From: Bacillus sp. FJAT-27264
GTDB taxonomy: Bacteria > Bacillota > Bacilli > Paenibacillales > Paenibacillaceae
NCBI RefSeq assembly: GCF_001682855.1
Contig: NZ_MAQW01000002.1
Coordinates: forward strand, 694-64,693
Reading direction: 5' to 3'
DNA length: 64,000 nt
Shown: positions 44,183 through 53,105 of the stretch, piece by piece
Numbering within the stretch: position 1 is the stretch's first letter
Layout: each line of letters starts with the position of its first letter
Made by a program: the position numbers and the translations under genes
The notes under the pieces: model-generated
The model's input: the letters and a program-made list of their open reading frames with translations, nothing else
What the model was told of the DNA's origin: nothing
Databases searched by the model: none

Positions 44183-45175
44183 TCATTGCTCTACTGTCCG
44201 AGCCTCCGGCTTCACTACAAGCGTCTCTCCGTAGCTGAGGACCCGCACCCGCTCCTGCGAAATACCATGTGACTTTCTTGCTTCTTCCATCCGATCCAGC
44301 GCCTCTCTAGCCGTATCGTCGGCGAGCCGGAAGGTGCCATAATGCATCGGAATCATTGTCTCCGCACCTACATCTACAAAGGCCTGCATCGCTTCCTCCG
44401 GATTGACATGCTGAGAAGTCATGAACCACTCTGGCTCATAAGCCCCAATCGGCATAAGGGCAATATGGATCTTGAAGCGCCTGCCAATCTCCTTGAAGCC
44501 CGGAAAATAACCGCTGTCCCCGGCAAAATACAGATTAGGTGGCAGTTCACGCCTCGCGCCCCCTTCGGAAGGATGCTTCTCCGGCTGCGCTGGCTCCAGA
44601 ATGAATCCTCCCCAATGTGAGGTGTTCGTGTCAAACGGAGTGCGCCGTGTCCAATGCTGAGTGGGCACGAAGGACAGCTTGATGTTACCAATGGTGAGTT
44701 CCTGCCACCAATGCATCTCCACACAACTACGAAATCCCTTGCGGACCATCTTCCGCTTTAATCCCACGGGCACAACAATAGTCGTTCCGACGCCGTAGAG
44801 TTTGCGGATAGAAGCGATATGCAGATGATCATAATGGGAATGCGAGATGAGGATCATGTCGATCGGAGGCACATCCTGCAGACTCATGCCGGGTTCTCCC
44901 AGCCGTTTCTCAAAGCCCAGACGCCGAGCCCAAATCGGATCGGTAATAATGTTCATGCCTTCATATTGAATAAAAAAGGTAGAATGCCCAATCCAGGTGA
45001 TCGTGGTCTCCAGCCGGTTCTCCGCCAGATAGGACAATCTGGGGGGAACGTTCGGCACTACATAAGAGTAATCCTTGATCTTCCGGCGGCGTTCTTCCCG
45101 CCATTGACGGAATTCTTTAAGTTTCTTGTCGGTGCTGACATTGTCGATATTGTTGTAGCGAATTTTTTTAGCCAT
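44183..45175 (-). CDS. MBL-fold metallo-hydrolase, NAPE-PLD/UlaG-like
   Basis: A 330-residue protein of the Lactamase_B_2 group. The first metal motif is ISHSHYDHLHI (HxHxDH, about 109-119). A further His lies in PTQHWTRR (about 171), an Asp in YFAGDSGYFPGF (about 220) and a final His in MIPMHYGTF (about 277). The layout resembles NAPE-hydrolysing phospholipase D-like and UlaG-like hydrolases that act on phosphodiesters or lactones. The N-terminal 50 residues are basic. AAGGAGAG precedes the ATG. Confidence 0.87.
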   Translation of the reverse strand: MAKKIRYNNIDNVSTDKKLKEFRQWREERRRKIKDYSYVVPNVPPRLSYLAENRLETTITWIGHSTFFIQYEGMNIITDPIWARRLGFEKRLGEPGMSLQDVPPIDMILISHSHYDHLHIASIRKLYGVGTTIVVPVGLKRKMVRKGFRSCVEMHWWQELTIGNIKLSFVPTQHWTRRTPFDTNTSHWGGFILEPAQPEKHPSEGGARRELPPNLYFAGDSGYFPGFKEIGRRFKIHIALMPIGAYEPEWFMTSQHVNPEEAMQAFVDVGAETMIPMHYGTFRLADDTAREALDRMEEARKSHGISQERVRVLSYGETLVVKPEARTVEQ

Positions 45176-45468
45176 CGTAATCTCTCTCCTTCACAGGTTT
45201 GCCGGGCAAACTCCGTGGCAAGCGAATATATATTAACTATAGGTTTTGACAGACATATTTGCAAAATATCCAGTTCGCTGCGCAAGCGTGCGCCCTTTTA
45301 TGGAAGAATCGCTTGTCAGGCTTTTCCTGCCTCAGGCCTGGTTCTACTCATTTTACCCATTCCTGCTGTAGACTAAGCTTGCCCTGACAGGTTAACAGGC
45401 TTTGTGTTCAACAGGAGAAATGATGTAAAATGCGGATAAGACACTAACCGTTTTAGGGGGAGCTACGT

Positions 45469-46605
45469 ATGAAGATTACTTTTATTGAACCGACGCCAAG
45501 TCCAAATACGATGAAGCTTCATCTGGACGAAAGTCTCGAAGCGGGCATCCGCAGAACCTATACGCCGGAAAGCCAGCGTTCCGCCCCGTCCTGGGCAAAG
45601 GAAATGCTAACCATCCCCGGTGTAACGAGCATCTACCATGCCGCGGACTTTGCCGCACTGGAGCGTAAGGGCAGTGCCGACTGGGCAGCCATTCTCCGGG
45701 AGGTCCAGTCCCGCTTTGGAAGCGGCGAAGGCTTGGCTGAGGACTGGAGCCTGACCGACGAGAATGCCGGAGCCCACTTCGGAGAAGCCCAAGTATTCGT
45801 GCAAATGTTCCGCGGCATTCCAATACAGATTCGTGTGAAGACCGGTGTGAACGAACACCGCATTGGCTTGTCCAACCGCTTCACCGAGGCGGTTACCAAT
45901 GTCGCCAGCGCCGTGATGATCAAGGAGCGCAAGCTCACAGATTACGGCGTCCGCTACGGAGAGCCTGACGACATTGCCCGCGAAGTGGAGCAGGAACTTG
46001 AAGCGGCGTACCCGCAGGAACGCCTGGACTCTCTCGTGCAGCAGGCCATTGCGCACGGGACCGCCAGCGAGTTCGTCGAGCAGCGGGTAGACAAGGACCG
46101 GGACGAGCTGCTGCGAGACCTGAAGGACGAAGACTGGCGCGTCCGCTACGCCGCGCTGGAGGCCCTGGCGCCAACGCCGGAGCTGCTTCCCGAGCTGGGC
46201 GCAGCACTGCACGATCCCAAGCTGCATATCCGCAGGCTTGCGGTTGTCTACTTAGGCGACCTGCGCACGCCAGAAGCGATGGAGCTGCTCTATGCAGCGA
46301 TGAAGGACAGCGCCCCAGCCGTAAGGCGTACTGCGGGCGATACCCTGTCCGACATCGGCGACCCCGCCGCTACGCCTGTCATGACGGCGGCGCTAACTGA
46401 CAGCAGCAAGCTGGTCCGCTGGCGTGCTGCCCGGTTCCTCTATGAGGTCGGAACCGCGGAAGCGCAGGATGCGCTGATTCTGGCGGCAGAGGACCCTGAA
46501 TTTGAGGTGGGCTTGCAAGCGCGCATGGCGCTGGAGCGCATCGCTTCTGGCGAGGCGGCGGCCGGAACGGTCTGGCAGCAAATGTCGGAACGTCGCCGCA
46601 CCTAA
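45469..46605 (+). CDS. cvfC: Conserved virulence factor C family protein (Nfu-N plus HEAT repeats)
   Basis: A 378-residue cytoplasmic protein. Residues about 1-85 form an Nfu/NifU N-terminal-like domain (KITFIEPTPSPNTMKLHL). A second, similar small domain covers about 100-190. Residues about 215-365 are HEAT-like repeats (DEDWRVRYAALEALAP, DPKLHIRRLAVVYLGD, DSAPAVRRTAGDTLSD, DSSKLVRWRAARFLYE). This matches CvfC of staphylococci and bacilli. An iron-sulfur or scaffold role is suggested by the Nfu-N fold but not proven. AGGGGGAG precedes the ATG. Confidence 0.88.
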   Translation: MKITFIEPTPSPNTMKLHLDESLEAGIRRTYTPESQRSAPSWAKEMLTIPGVTSIYHAADFAALERKGSADWAAILREVQSRFGSGEGLAEDWSLTDENAGAHFGEAQVFVQMFRGIPIQIRVKTGVNEHRIGLSNRFTEAVTNVASAVMIKERKLTDYGVRYGEPDDIAREVEQELEAAYPQERLDSLVQQAIAHGTASEFVEQRVDKDRDELLRDLKDEDWRVRYAALEALAPTPELLPELGAALHDPKLHIRRLAVVYLGDLRTPEAMELLYAAMKDSAPAVRRTAGDTLSDIGDPAATPVMTAALTDSSKLVRWRAARFLYEVGTAEAQDALILAAEDPEFEVGLQARMALERIASGEAAAGTVWQQMSERRRT

Positions 46606-46711
46606 AGTTCAGACTTCCGTATTTTGTCATTGCCCGCTACTGGAAGATGATCTATACTGATTGCTGTTGTGTTTATAAACGAATGAAGTAGTAAAGATAG
46701 CCTCATCATAC

Positions 46712-46873
46712 CTAGGATGAGGTAGAGGTCGCGGATAGGAAGAGTATGCGCGTAGAGACGTTGAAGAGCCGTCAATGACACGCCGCCGAAAGGACTACCC
46801 GCCGAAGCCTGTACCGCCGCTCTAACTGCGGTGCAGGCTGGGACCGTTTCCGAAAGGAACGGAACTGTCACGG
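46712..46873 (+). ncRNA. Lysine riboswitch (L box) aptamer
   Basis: The conserved L-box segments occur in order: TAGAGGTCGCG (about 46723), AAGAGTATG (about 46740), GCCGAAAGGA (about 46787), CGCCGAAGCCTGT (about 46800), GGCTGGGACCG (about 46842) and GGAACTGTCA (46861-46870). These match the core of known lysine aptamers such as that of B. subtilis lysC. A terminator and then lysP follow, so high lysine should stop transcription of the transporter gene. Boundaries are approximate. Confidence 0.92.
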
Positions 46874-46953
46874 GGCATTTTCCTTTTTGTCACAGGGAAT
46901 GCACTGTGTTGCGCTATCTTCTCAGGGAGTATGATGCGGAAGCTGTCTATCCA

Positions 46954-46983
46954 GAAACCGCAGCCACCGTCTGCGGTTTCTTT
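46954..46983 (+). terminator. Lysine riboswitch-controlled terminator
   Basis: GAAACCGCAG/CTGCGGTTTC, 10-bp stem with 7-base loop, followed by TTTG. It sits 80 bp after the aptamer and 100 bp before lysP, the usual expression-platform position. Confidence 0.82.
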
Positions 46984-47082
46984 GCGTCCATAATTTGACG
47001 CAGATGCCCCGTTACCCGGTGCATGGCCTTCACACTCCCCGTTCATGAACAGAAACATGAGAATAAAAGGAGTGTTTATTTC

Positions 47083-48564
47083 ATGCAAGAAACAAGTCAT
47101 CCACAGACTGGGAGCGGCCCTGCAACCGAACTGAAGAAGTCATTCAAGGCAAGACATCTCACAATGATTGCGCTGGGCGGGTCCATCGGAACAGGATTGT
47201 TCCTCGCCAGCGGCGGCGCCATTGCTGCCTCGGGTCCAGGCGGTGCGCTGCTCGCCTATAGTGCTGTGGGGATCATGGTTTATTTTCTTATGACCAGCCT
47301 GGGTGAGCTGGCTACGTACCTGCCGGCTTCCGGGTCCTTCAGCACATACGGCACCCGTTTTGTCAGTCCTGCCTTCGGTTTCGCCGTTGGCTGGAATTTC
47401 TGGTACAACTGGGCCGTGACGATCGCCGCAGAGCTGTCTGCCGCCACCGTCATCATCAAATACTGGTTCCCGGACAGCCCGTCCGTACTATGGAGCCTGC
47501 TATTTCTGATGCTGATGTTCGGTCTGAACTTCCTGTCCTCAAGGGGCTATGGAGAATCTGAATACTGGTTCGCTATTATTAAAATTATAACCGTCGTTGT
47601 CTTTCTGGCTGTGGGCGTACTCATGATCTTCGGCATCATGGGCGGTGACGGAACCGTTGTCGGGTTCAGCAACTTCCAACTCGGAGGCACCTCCTTCCAT
47701 GGCGGATTCTTCGCCTTTGTCGGGGTCTTTATGGCAGCCGGATTCTCTTTTCAGGGGACTGAGCTTGTCGGCGTTGCCGCAGGTGAGAGTGAAAATCCGC
47801 GCCGCAATGTGCCGCTGGCGATCCGTCAAGTATTCTGGCGTATCCTAATCTTCTATATCCTTGCCATCTTCGTCATCGGAATGCTCATCCCGTATACGAA
47901 TCCTGATCTGCTTCGTGGCGGGATCGATGATATCGGTGTCAGCCCGTTCACGATTGTCTTCAACAAGGCAGGTCTCGCCATTGCCGCCTCGGTCATGAAT
48001 GCTGTCATCCTCAGCTCCGTATTGTCAGCAGGGAACTCAGGCATGTACGCTTCCACCCGCGTCTTGTACGCCATGGCTAAAGATGGTATGGCCCCGCGTG
48101 CGCTGGGCAAGCTCAACCGACGTGGTGTACCTGTAGGTGCCCTGTTGGTAACCACAGCCGTCGGGATGCTGGCCTTCCTTGCTTCCTTTTTCGGTGACGG
48201 CGCCGTCTATAACTGGCTGCTGAACGCCTCCGGGATGTGCGGATTCATCAACTGGCTCGGCATTGCCGTCTGCCACTATCGTTTCCGTCGCGCCTTTGTC
48301 GCGCAGGGGCATTCTCTCGATGAGCTGCCTTATCGGGCAAAATGGTTCCCATTCGGACCACTCTTCGCCTTTGTACTGTGCATGATCGCAATACTGGGCC
48401 AGAACATGGGCGCCTTCACAGGTGGACATATCGACTGGTACGGCATTCTCGTCTCTTATATCAGCTTGCCGCTGTTCCTGTTGATCTGGGTTGGCTACCG
48501 CTGGTTCCGTAAGAGCTCCATCGTGCCGCTGGATCAATGCGACCTCAGCACTGAAGTCAAGTAG
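47083..48564 (+). CDS. lysP: Lysine permease LysP (APC superfamily)
   Basis: A 493-residue transporter with 12 membrane segments, closely similar in pattern to E. coli LysP. Shared features are KARHLTMIALGGSIGTGLF near residue 27-45, GLMVYFLMTSLGELA-type helix 2, WNFWYNWAVTIAAEL, FSFQGTELVGVAAGESENP (about 225-243), SPFTIVFNKAGL, and SAGNSGMYASTR. It imports L-lysine with protons. The lysine riboswitch upstream gives independent support for the substrate. I start at the ATG at 47083 with AAAGGAG upstream; an earlier ATG at 47023 lies within the leader. Confidence 0.95.
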   Translation: MQETSHPQTGSGPATELKKSFKARHLTMIALGGSIGTGLFLASGGAIAASGPGGALLAYSAVGIMVYFLMTSLGELATYLPASGSFSTYGTRFVSPAFGFAVGWNFWYNWAVTIAAELSAATVIIKYWFPDSPSVLWSLLFLMLMFGLNFLSSRGYGESEYWFAIIKIITVVVFLAVGVLMIFGIMGGDGTVVGFSNFQLGGTSFHGGFFAFVGVFMAAGFSFQGTELVGVAAGESENPRRNVPLAIRQVFWRILIFYILAIFVIGMLIPYTNPDLLRGGIDDIGVSPFTIVFNKAGLAIAASVMNAVILSSVLSAGNSGMYASTRVLYAMAKDGMAPRALGKLNRRGVPVGALLVTTAVGMLAFLASFFGDGAVYNWLLNASGMCGFINWLGIAVCHYRFRRAFVAQGHSLDELPYRAKWFPFGPLFAFVLCMIAILGQNMGAFTGGHIDWYGILVSYISLPLFLLIWVGYRWFRKSSIVPLDQCDLSTEVK

Positions 48565-48625
48565 ATTCCAAGCGTCAGCCCAAGCAGCGCAAGGGAATAA
48601 GAACATAAAGGAATAAGAACATATT

Positions 48626-48661
48626 AAAAAGGAAGAGGCTTAAGCGCCTCTTCCTTTTTTT
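48626..48661. terminator. Terminator downstream of lysP
   Basis: AAAAAGGAAGAGGC/GCCTCTTCCTTTTT with a short loop and T run; about 60 bp after the lysP stop. Confidence 0.93.
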
Positions 48662-48792
48662 GCAGCTAACACATGTACACTTTTCTTTTTAGAATGAAAA
48701 ATACTTCAGAACTACCCCGCTCTTCTTCATAGCCCTGCTCACTCTAAATTTCGTGACCAATGCCGACGATGGCAGATCCCTTAAAATAAGGT

Positions 48793-49932
48793 CTACTTCC
48801 AAACCACATACACTCTAAGATCACCGGTATTGTCGAACTTGCTGCTAGTGTAGGAAGGATCACTCAATCCCAATGCATACAGCACTTGAAGATCATTTGT
48901 GAGCGATTTGGCACTGCCTCGGTAACGGAACAACAACGATTGCTCCCCGGATGCTACTGCCTTCTCAGCCAGTACCTTCAGATCGGATACCGACCGGATG
49001 ATTCGTCCTTCATCATACAGTTCATAGTGAAGCTCTTGCTGCAGTTTTTCGTATACGGCGACTTTCGGTCCACCCTGGCTGACCAGCTCCGCAAGTGTCT
49101 TGTGGTACCCCTTAGATGCTGCCGGATAAGGCTTGGTCCAGGTATGGTCACGACGCATCTGTGCATCTGTCCTCATATAATAGGTGTGGCTAGCCACACC
49201 GGCCTGATCGGGTGTCGGATCATCCCAAGTGGTGTCCAGGTGGTACCAATGTCCATCAAGCTGGACCAGGTTCCAAGCATGCGACAGAGTTGAGCCTCCC
49301 TCTGGTTTGGCGGTCCCCTCCACAATTTTGTTCGGAATACCGGCCCCTTTCAGCAGCTTGTACGTCAAAAGCGAATAACCCTGGCAGACTGCACTACGGT
49401 TCTGGAGTGCTTCATAGGCGGTATAACGGGTATAGGAGGTGTCGTATTTTAAGTACAGCACCACCCAGTCATGGATCGCCTTCACCTTCTCATGATTGTT
49501 CATCCCCGGTTTGATGATCTCCTTAAGCACAGATGCTACCTGCTTATTGACATAGGCCGTCTGCTGTAGGGTCTCACGGTATTTGACCTGTACGGTGACA
49601 TTGGCGGAATGGCTGGTTCCCCGGTAGGTAAAGCCGTAGCTGTCCACAATATAATATAGGTAAGGATCGCTGCCCATCGCCTGATCCAGTGCAGTTTGTA
49701 TCCCATTTTTCAGATTCGAGGTCTTGCCTTGGTAAGTAAAAGTGATGGTCTCTCTCCGATTGTTCATTGCGCCTGTTAGTCTCTCGGACATTTGAGCTAT
49801 CGACCCTAGCGCAGCGGGCTTGTCAGCCGCGTAGGCATAATCCCAGCCCCAATAAATCGCCGGAGGTATGGCTGCAGCAATGATGATCCCGCCGAGAACA
49901 GCCTTTCCTAATGTAAAACGAATCTTTCTCAT
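48793..49932 (-). CDS. Exported transglutaminase-like (papain-fold) protein
   Basis: About 379 residues from the ATG at 49932; an upstream ATG at 49959 would add nine basic residues, and each has a partial ribosome site. The N-terminal hydrophobic segment (about 8-32) is a signal or anchor. A non-catalytic beta domain follows, then the transglutaminase core: Cys in RSAVCQGYSLLTYKLL (about 205), His in SHAWNLVQLDGHWYHLD and Asp in TTWDDP. The catalytic triad is present, so protein cross-linking or proteolysis outside the cell is possible. The C-terminal about 90 residues repeat the N-terminal beta-domain pattern (SLLFRYRGSAKSLTND). Confidence 0.83.
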   Translation of the reverse strand: MRKIRFTLGKAVLGGIIIAAAIPPAIYWGWDYAYAADKPAALGSIAQMSERLTGAMNNRRETITFTYQGKTSNLKNGIQTALDQAMGSDPYLYYIVDSYGFTYRGTSHSANVTVQVKYRETLQQTAYVNKQVASVLKEIIKPGMNNHEKVKAIHDWVVLYLKYDTSYTRYTAYEALQNRSAVCQGYSLLTYKLLKGAGIPNKIVEGTAKPEGGSTLSHAWNLVQLDGHWYHLDTTWDDPTPDQAGVASHTYYMRTDAQMRRDHTWTKPYPAASKGYHKTLAELVSQGGPKVAVYEKLQQELHYELYDEGRIIRSVSDLKVLAEKAVASGEQSLLFRYRGSAKSLTNDLQVLYALGLSDPSYTSSKFDNTGDLRVYVVWK

Positions 49933-50254
49933 ACTATTTTTCTGCCTCCCGCGCCTCATTACTTGCCTACCTTTAATCTTAAATAGAGCACGTACGCAAT
50001 TCAATAGCCTGATTATATATTAAATGCCGGAAACACCGTTTCCACGACTGCAATCTTCACGATGTGCACAAAAGAATATTCAACCCTTGCTTCTCATTAT
50101 CAACTTAAGCGTTCAAAGGATCAAGCGGATAGTTTTAGACAAGTTAAACTTGTCCATAATCCCATGGATTGCACCGTCGATCAGGAGATAACAGCAGTGT
50201 TGGGTACGTGGTATAATCACCATAATATTCTAATTATTTTTTTGGAGGTGTCTC
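49933..50254. other. Intergenic region with a perfect palindrome
   Basis: No gene is supportable. It contains GACAAGTT-A-AACTTGTC at 50138-50154, a perfect 8-1-8 dyad about 100 bp before the DUF3139 gene. This looks like a repressor operator, but the regulator is unknown. No clear promoter is assigned. Confidence 0.45.
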
Positions 50255-50587
50255 TTGGGCAGAAGAAAATGGATTCATGTGTTCACACTCACGCTAATGA
50301 TTCTTATCTGTGCTGCTGTCTATTACTCGTTGACTGGACTTCCACAAAAGAAAAGCGAGGCAGCCAACGAAGTAAAGGCATACCTCACTCATACAAGGGC
50401 TTATTCCGCGGAGGATATTCAGGAGATCAGAGGCGTATATAGCTTTAAATCAGGTGATTATCAAGCAGAGGTACGATATAAGGATGAACCTGACGTGAAT
50501 TATGTTTATGAAAAAAAAGCAGGGTCCTTCCTGCTCATTGAAACCTCAAATTTGCATGGAAAGCATATGGATGAAACATTTTATTAA
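50255..50587 (+). CDS. DUF3139-like small exported/membrane protein
   Basis: A 110-residue protein with one N-terminal hydrophobic segment (about 6-27) and an extracytoplasmic domain. The pattern AAVYYSLTGLPQKKSEA...VKAYLTHTRAYS (in parts) and EVRYKDEPDVNYVYEKK fits DUF3139 of Firmicutes, whose function is unknown. The start is TTG at 50255 with GGAGG 6 bp upstream. A perfect 17-bp palindrome lies about 100 bp upstream. The downstream DNA is non-coding and repetitive. Confidence 0.75.
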   Translation: MGRRKWIHVFTLTLMILICAAVYYSLTGLPQKKSEAANEVKAYLTHTRAYSAEDIQEIRGVYSFKSGDYQAEVRYKDEPDVNYVYEKKAGSFLLIETSNLHGKHMDETFY

Positions 50588-50754
50588 GTAACAAGAGCTT
50601 CAGTCAAGTGTGTGCAAGCGTAAGCCAGTTGATTGTGGGCTTCACCTTGCCCCTACCGCTTAACGAGAATACCGAAATCACCGGCTGTTTGTTCACGGAG
50701 CTTCCGCACCAGTGCTAACGTACATCTACTTCAAGGCAAGGGTGAACCGAATAG

Positions 50755-50872
50755 CCATTCCCTCAATAAAAATAGCTCTATCTCCTCTACCTCCTCTATT
50801 TCCTCTATTTCTCTCTACCTATTCTATTTCTCTCTCTACCTCTTCTATTTCCTCTACCTCCTCAATTAAGAG
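50755..50872. repeat. Pyrimidine-rich CTCTAT/CCTCTA low-complexity tract
   Basis: About 100 bp consisting almost only of C and T with irregular repeats of CTCTATTT, CCTCTACC and CTCTCTAC. It follows the DUF3139 gene and leads straight into the dyad-symmetric element. Such a tract has strong strand asymmetry and is prone to slippage. No coding pattern is convincing. Confidence 0.7.
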
Positions 50873-51045
50873 CATTTTTGTACCTTATATTTCTAAAATA
50901 TATATAAATAAGTAAAATAGCGGCATTATTGTATCTTATTTTCGTAAAAAGTACGCTGAGAGATTATTTGTGGAAAATTAACGTACAATATTGCACTTAT
51001 TTCCCATATCATCTTGAATACTGACAATTTAAGGTACAAATATGC
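50872..51045. repeat. Four-unit dyad-symmetric repeat element, copy A
   Basis: Four 16-bp units. Unit 1 GCATTTTTGTACCTTA (50872-50887) and unit 2 GCATTATTGTATCTTA (50923-50938) are direct. Unit 3 TAACGTACAATATTGC (50979-50994) and unit 4 TAAGGTACAAATATGC (51030-51045) are inverted. Unit starts are 51, 56 and 51 bp apart, and both unit pairs share one centre (50958.5). Copy B at 63175-63349 has the same order and spacing. Confidence 0.88.
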
Positions 51046-51135
51046 CGTTAATTACACTTCAGAAATAATATCTAATTTGCGAACTGCTTATTTCGAGCTA
51101 CGAATGATTCGTTACCAGCCACGACGTTCAAGCCA

Positions 51136-51267
51136 CCAACCCTAATCATCAACCATCAACCACCAACCACCAACCACCAACCACCAATCACCAATCACCA
51201 ATCACCAATCACCAATCACCAATCACCAATCACCAACCATCAATCACCAACCATCAACCATCAACCA
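51136..51267. repeat. Heptanucleotide tandem repeat (CACCAAY)n
   Basis: About 18 imperfect copies of CACCAAC, CACCAAT and CATCAAC in tandem. C-rich on the plus strand, G-rich on the minus. The whole 50588-51480 interval has no gene; it holds this array, the pyrimidine tract, the dyad element and the xylB terminator. Confidence 0.85.
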
Positions 51268-51301
51268 CCACGATTCATCCCATTAGGGCTGATCATGCAA
51301 A

Positions 51302-51343
51302 AAGAGAATGTCCCTCTGCCTGTGGCTATTAGGACATTCTCTT
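51302..51343 (-). terminator. Terminator downstream of xylB
   Basis: AAGAGAATGTCC/GGACATTCTCTT, 12-bp stem; on the minus strand TTTTT follows. It lies 140 bp after the xylB stop. Confidence 0.85.
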
Positions 51344-51480
51344 CGTTTTATTTGGTCAACCAGAGCGAACATAAACTACTTAAAATGCTAATTGTCATTC
51401 TTATTAACTCAAAATCTAGTTAGTAACTTTTTACTGATTGGCCTTTTTTATAACCGTTTTATCTTACCTGTTAGATCTCA

Positions 51481-52980
51481 TTATTGTCGGTATGCAGCCA
51501 GGCTACGGTTCAACTCGCGGGTCTGGCCGTACACTTCCTGATAAAGACCGAACAACCCGTTATATGCTTCGACTTGCTGCGGCTGTGGCGTATACACCTC
51601 TGCCCGGCGGATAAAGGCATCAGCACATTCACCAAGTGAAGCGAACCAGCCGCTGCCGTAAGCAGCCAGCATTGCTGCCCCCATCGCCGGGCCTTGCTCA
51701 CTCTCCAGCCTCACGATGTTCGCGCCGAAGATGTCTGCCTGCATTTGCAGCCATGTCTCATTCTTCGCTCCGCCGCCAATTGCAATAACCTCGGTAATTA
51801 CCTTACCAGACTCCCGGACTATCTCAATGGACTCACGAAGCGAGAAGGTAATGCCTTCAAGCACTGCACGAGTAAAATGATCCAGTCTATGCCCGGAATC
51901 CATTCCGATAAAGCTGCCTCGGATGGTCGCATCGGGATGCGGAGTCCGTTCTCCGACAAGGTAAGGCGTGAACAGCAGCCCCCCGCTTCCTGCCGGTATG
52001 GAGGCTACCCCTTGCAGTAATTCGTCGAAGCTTAAATCCGCGGCAAAAGTTTCCTTGAACCAAGTAAGGCTGTGACCGGCCGCGAGGGTGACGCCCATAA
52101 TGTAGTAGGCATCCTTCTCCCCATGGTTGAAGAAATGTACCTTGCCATCCAAATTCAAATCCTTGTTGCTCTCATAAGAGAGAACAACCCCGGAGGTCCC
52201 GATGCTGCACATGGTCTTTCCCTCGCCCAGAATGCCTGCCCCTAATGCACCACAGGCATTGTCCGCGCCCCCGGCAAATACTTTCGTTGAGGGCAGGAGT
52301 CCTGAGGCTGCAGCACTCTCGGGCAGCAAAGTACCGGTCAGGTCGAAGGATTCGACCAGTTCAGGGCAGAGCGACAGCGGCAGACCGAAGGCTCCGGCGA
52401 TGTCGGCGCTCCATTCTTTAGCTCCCACATCCAGCAGAAGCGTTCCGGCAGCGTCGGAATAGTCCATCGCATAATTTCCCGTCAGCCGGTACCGCACATA
52501 GTCCTTCGGCAGCAAGAACAGGCTGGCCTGTGACAGCACCTCCGGTTCATGGCTCTGTACCCAGAGCAGCTTCGGCAGAGTAAATCCTTCCAATGCGCGG
52601 TTTCTCGCAATCTCGGTCAGCTTCGCGCCCAGCGTTGCTTCAATCTTGCGGCACTCGGCCGTAGTCCGGGTATCATTCCACAGAATGGCCGGACGTAGTA
52701 CCTGACCTGTAGCATCCACCAGAACCAGACCATGCATTTGTCCCGAAAAGCTAAGCCCATCTACCGCAGAAGGGTCTATCCCCGACTTCTCCATTAAGCG
52801 GCGTAGACTACTAAATGTCCCCTGCACCCAATCCTCGGGATTCTGTTCACTCCAACCCGGTTCAGGACGGATTAGTGGGTAAGCTTCCGAATACTCACAA
52901 ACCACCGTCCCCTGCGGGTTGACCAGGACGGTCTTGACTGCGCTGGTCCCGAGGTCGACACCAATTACATATCTCATCAT
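51481..52980 (-). CDS. xylB: Xylulokinase
   Basis: A 499-residue FGGY-family kinase that phosphorylates D-xylulose to xylulose 5-phosphate. The N-terminal phosphate-binding strand is YVIGVDLGTSAVKTVLV (about 4-20). SGQMHGLV is the xylulokinase substrate-site motif. The FGGY signature region is PYLVGERTPHPDATIRGSFIG (in parts: YLVGERTPHPDATIRGSFIG, about 345-365), and adenine binding includes AIGGGAKNETW. Length is standard. GGGGGA lies before the start. It follows xylA by about 255 bp with two hairpins between, so its expression may be lower than xylA. Confidence 0.95.
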   Translation of the reverse strand: MMRYVIGVDLGTSAVKTVLVNPQGTVVCEYSEAYPLIRPEPGWSEQNPEDWVQGTFSSLRRLMEKSGIDPSAVDGLSFSGQMHGLVLVDATGQVLRPAILWNDTRTTAECRKIEATLGAKLTEIARNRALEGFTLPKLLWVQSHEPEVLSQASLFLLPKDYVRYRLTGNYAMDYSDAAGTLLLDVGAKEWSADIAGAFGLPLSLCPELVESFDLTGTLLPESAAASGLLPSTKVFAGGADNACGALGAGILGEGKTMCSIGTSGVVLSYESNKDLNLDGKVHFFNHGEKDAYYIMGVTLAAGHSLTWFKETFAADLSFDELLQGVASIPAGSGGLLFTPYLVGERTPHPDATIRGSFIGMDSGHRLDHFTRAVLEGITFSLRESIEIVRESGKVITEVIAIGGGAKNETWLQMQADIFGANIVRLESEQGPAMGAAMLAAYGSGWFASLGECADAFIRRAEVYTPQPQQVEAYNGLFGLYQEVYGQTRELNRSLAAYRQ

Positions 52981-53030
52981 AATCCCCCTAGTTTGCTATT
53001 AGGCAAGTCTATTCTACCAAAGCACGGTAT

Positions 53031-53069
53031 AAAAAGAGGCTGCCGAAGAATGCCCTCTTCAGCAACCTC
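53031..53069 (-). terminator. Terminator-like hairpin between xylA and xylB
   Basis: Arms at 53036-53049 and 53056-53069 pair over 14 positions, with G-U wobbles on the minus strand, followed there by TTTTT. It would end part of the xylA transcripts 50 bp before xylB. Confidence 0.7.
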
Positions 53070-53105
53070 CGTTGCGATTTAGCTTGTGCAACCCGTGTCA
53101 TAAAA

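Noticed and set aside
50633..50915. Plus-strand open frames rich in Ser, Ile and Leu over the pyrimidine tract
   Set aside because: They are translations of a C/T-only tract; no ribosome site and no conserved pattern.
51136..51267. CRISPR array
   Set aside because: The 7-bp units are contiguous, without unique spacers, and no cas genes are present in the window.
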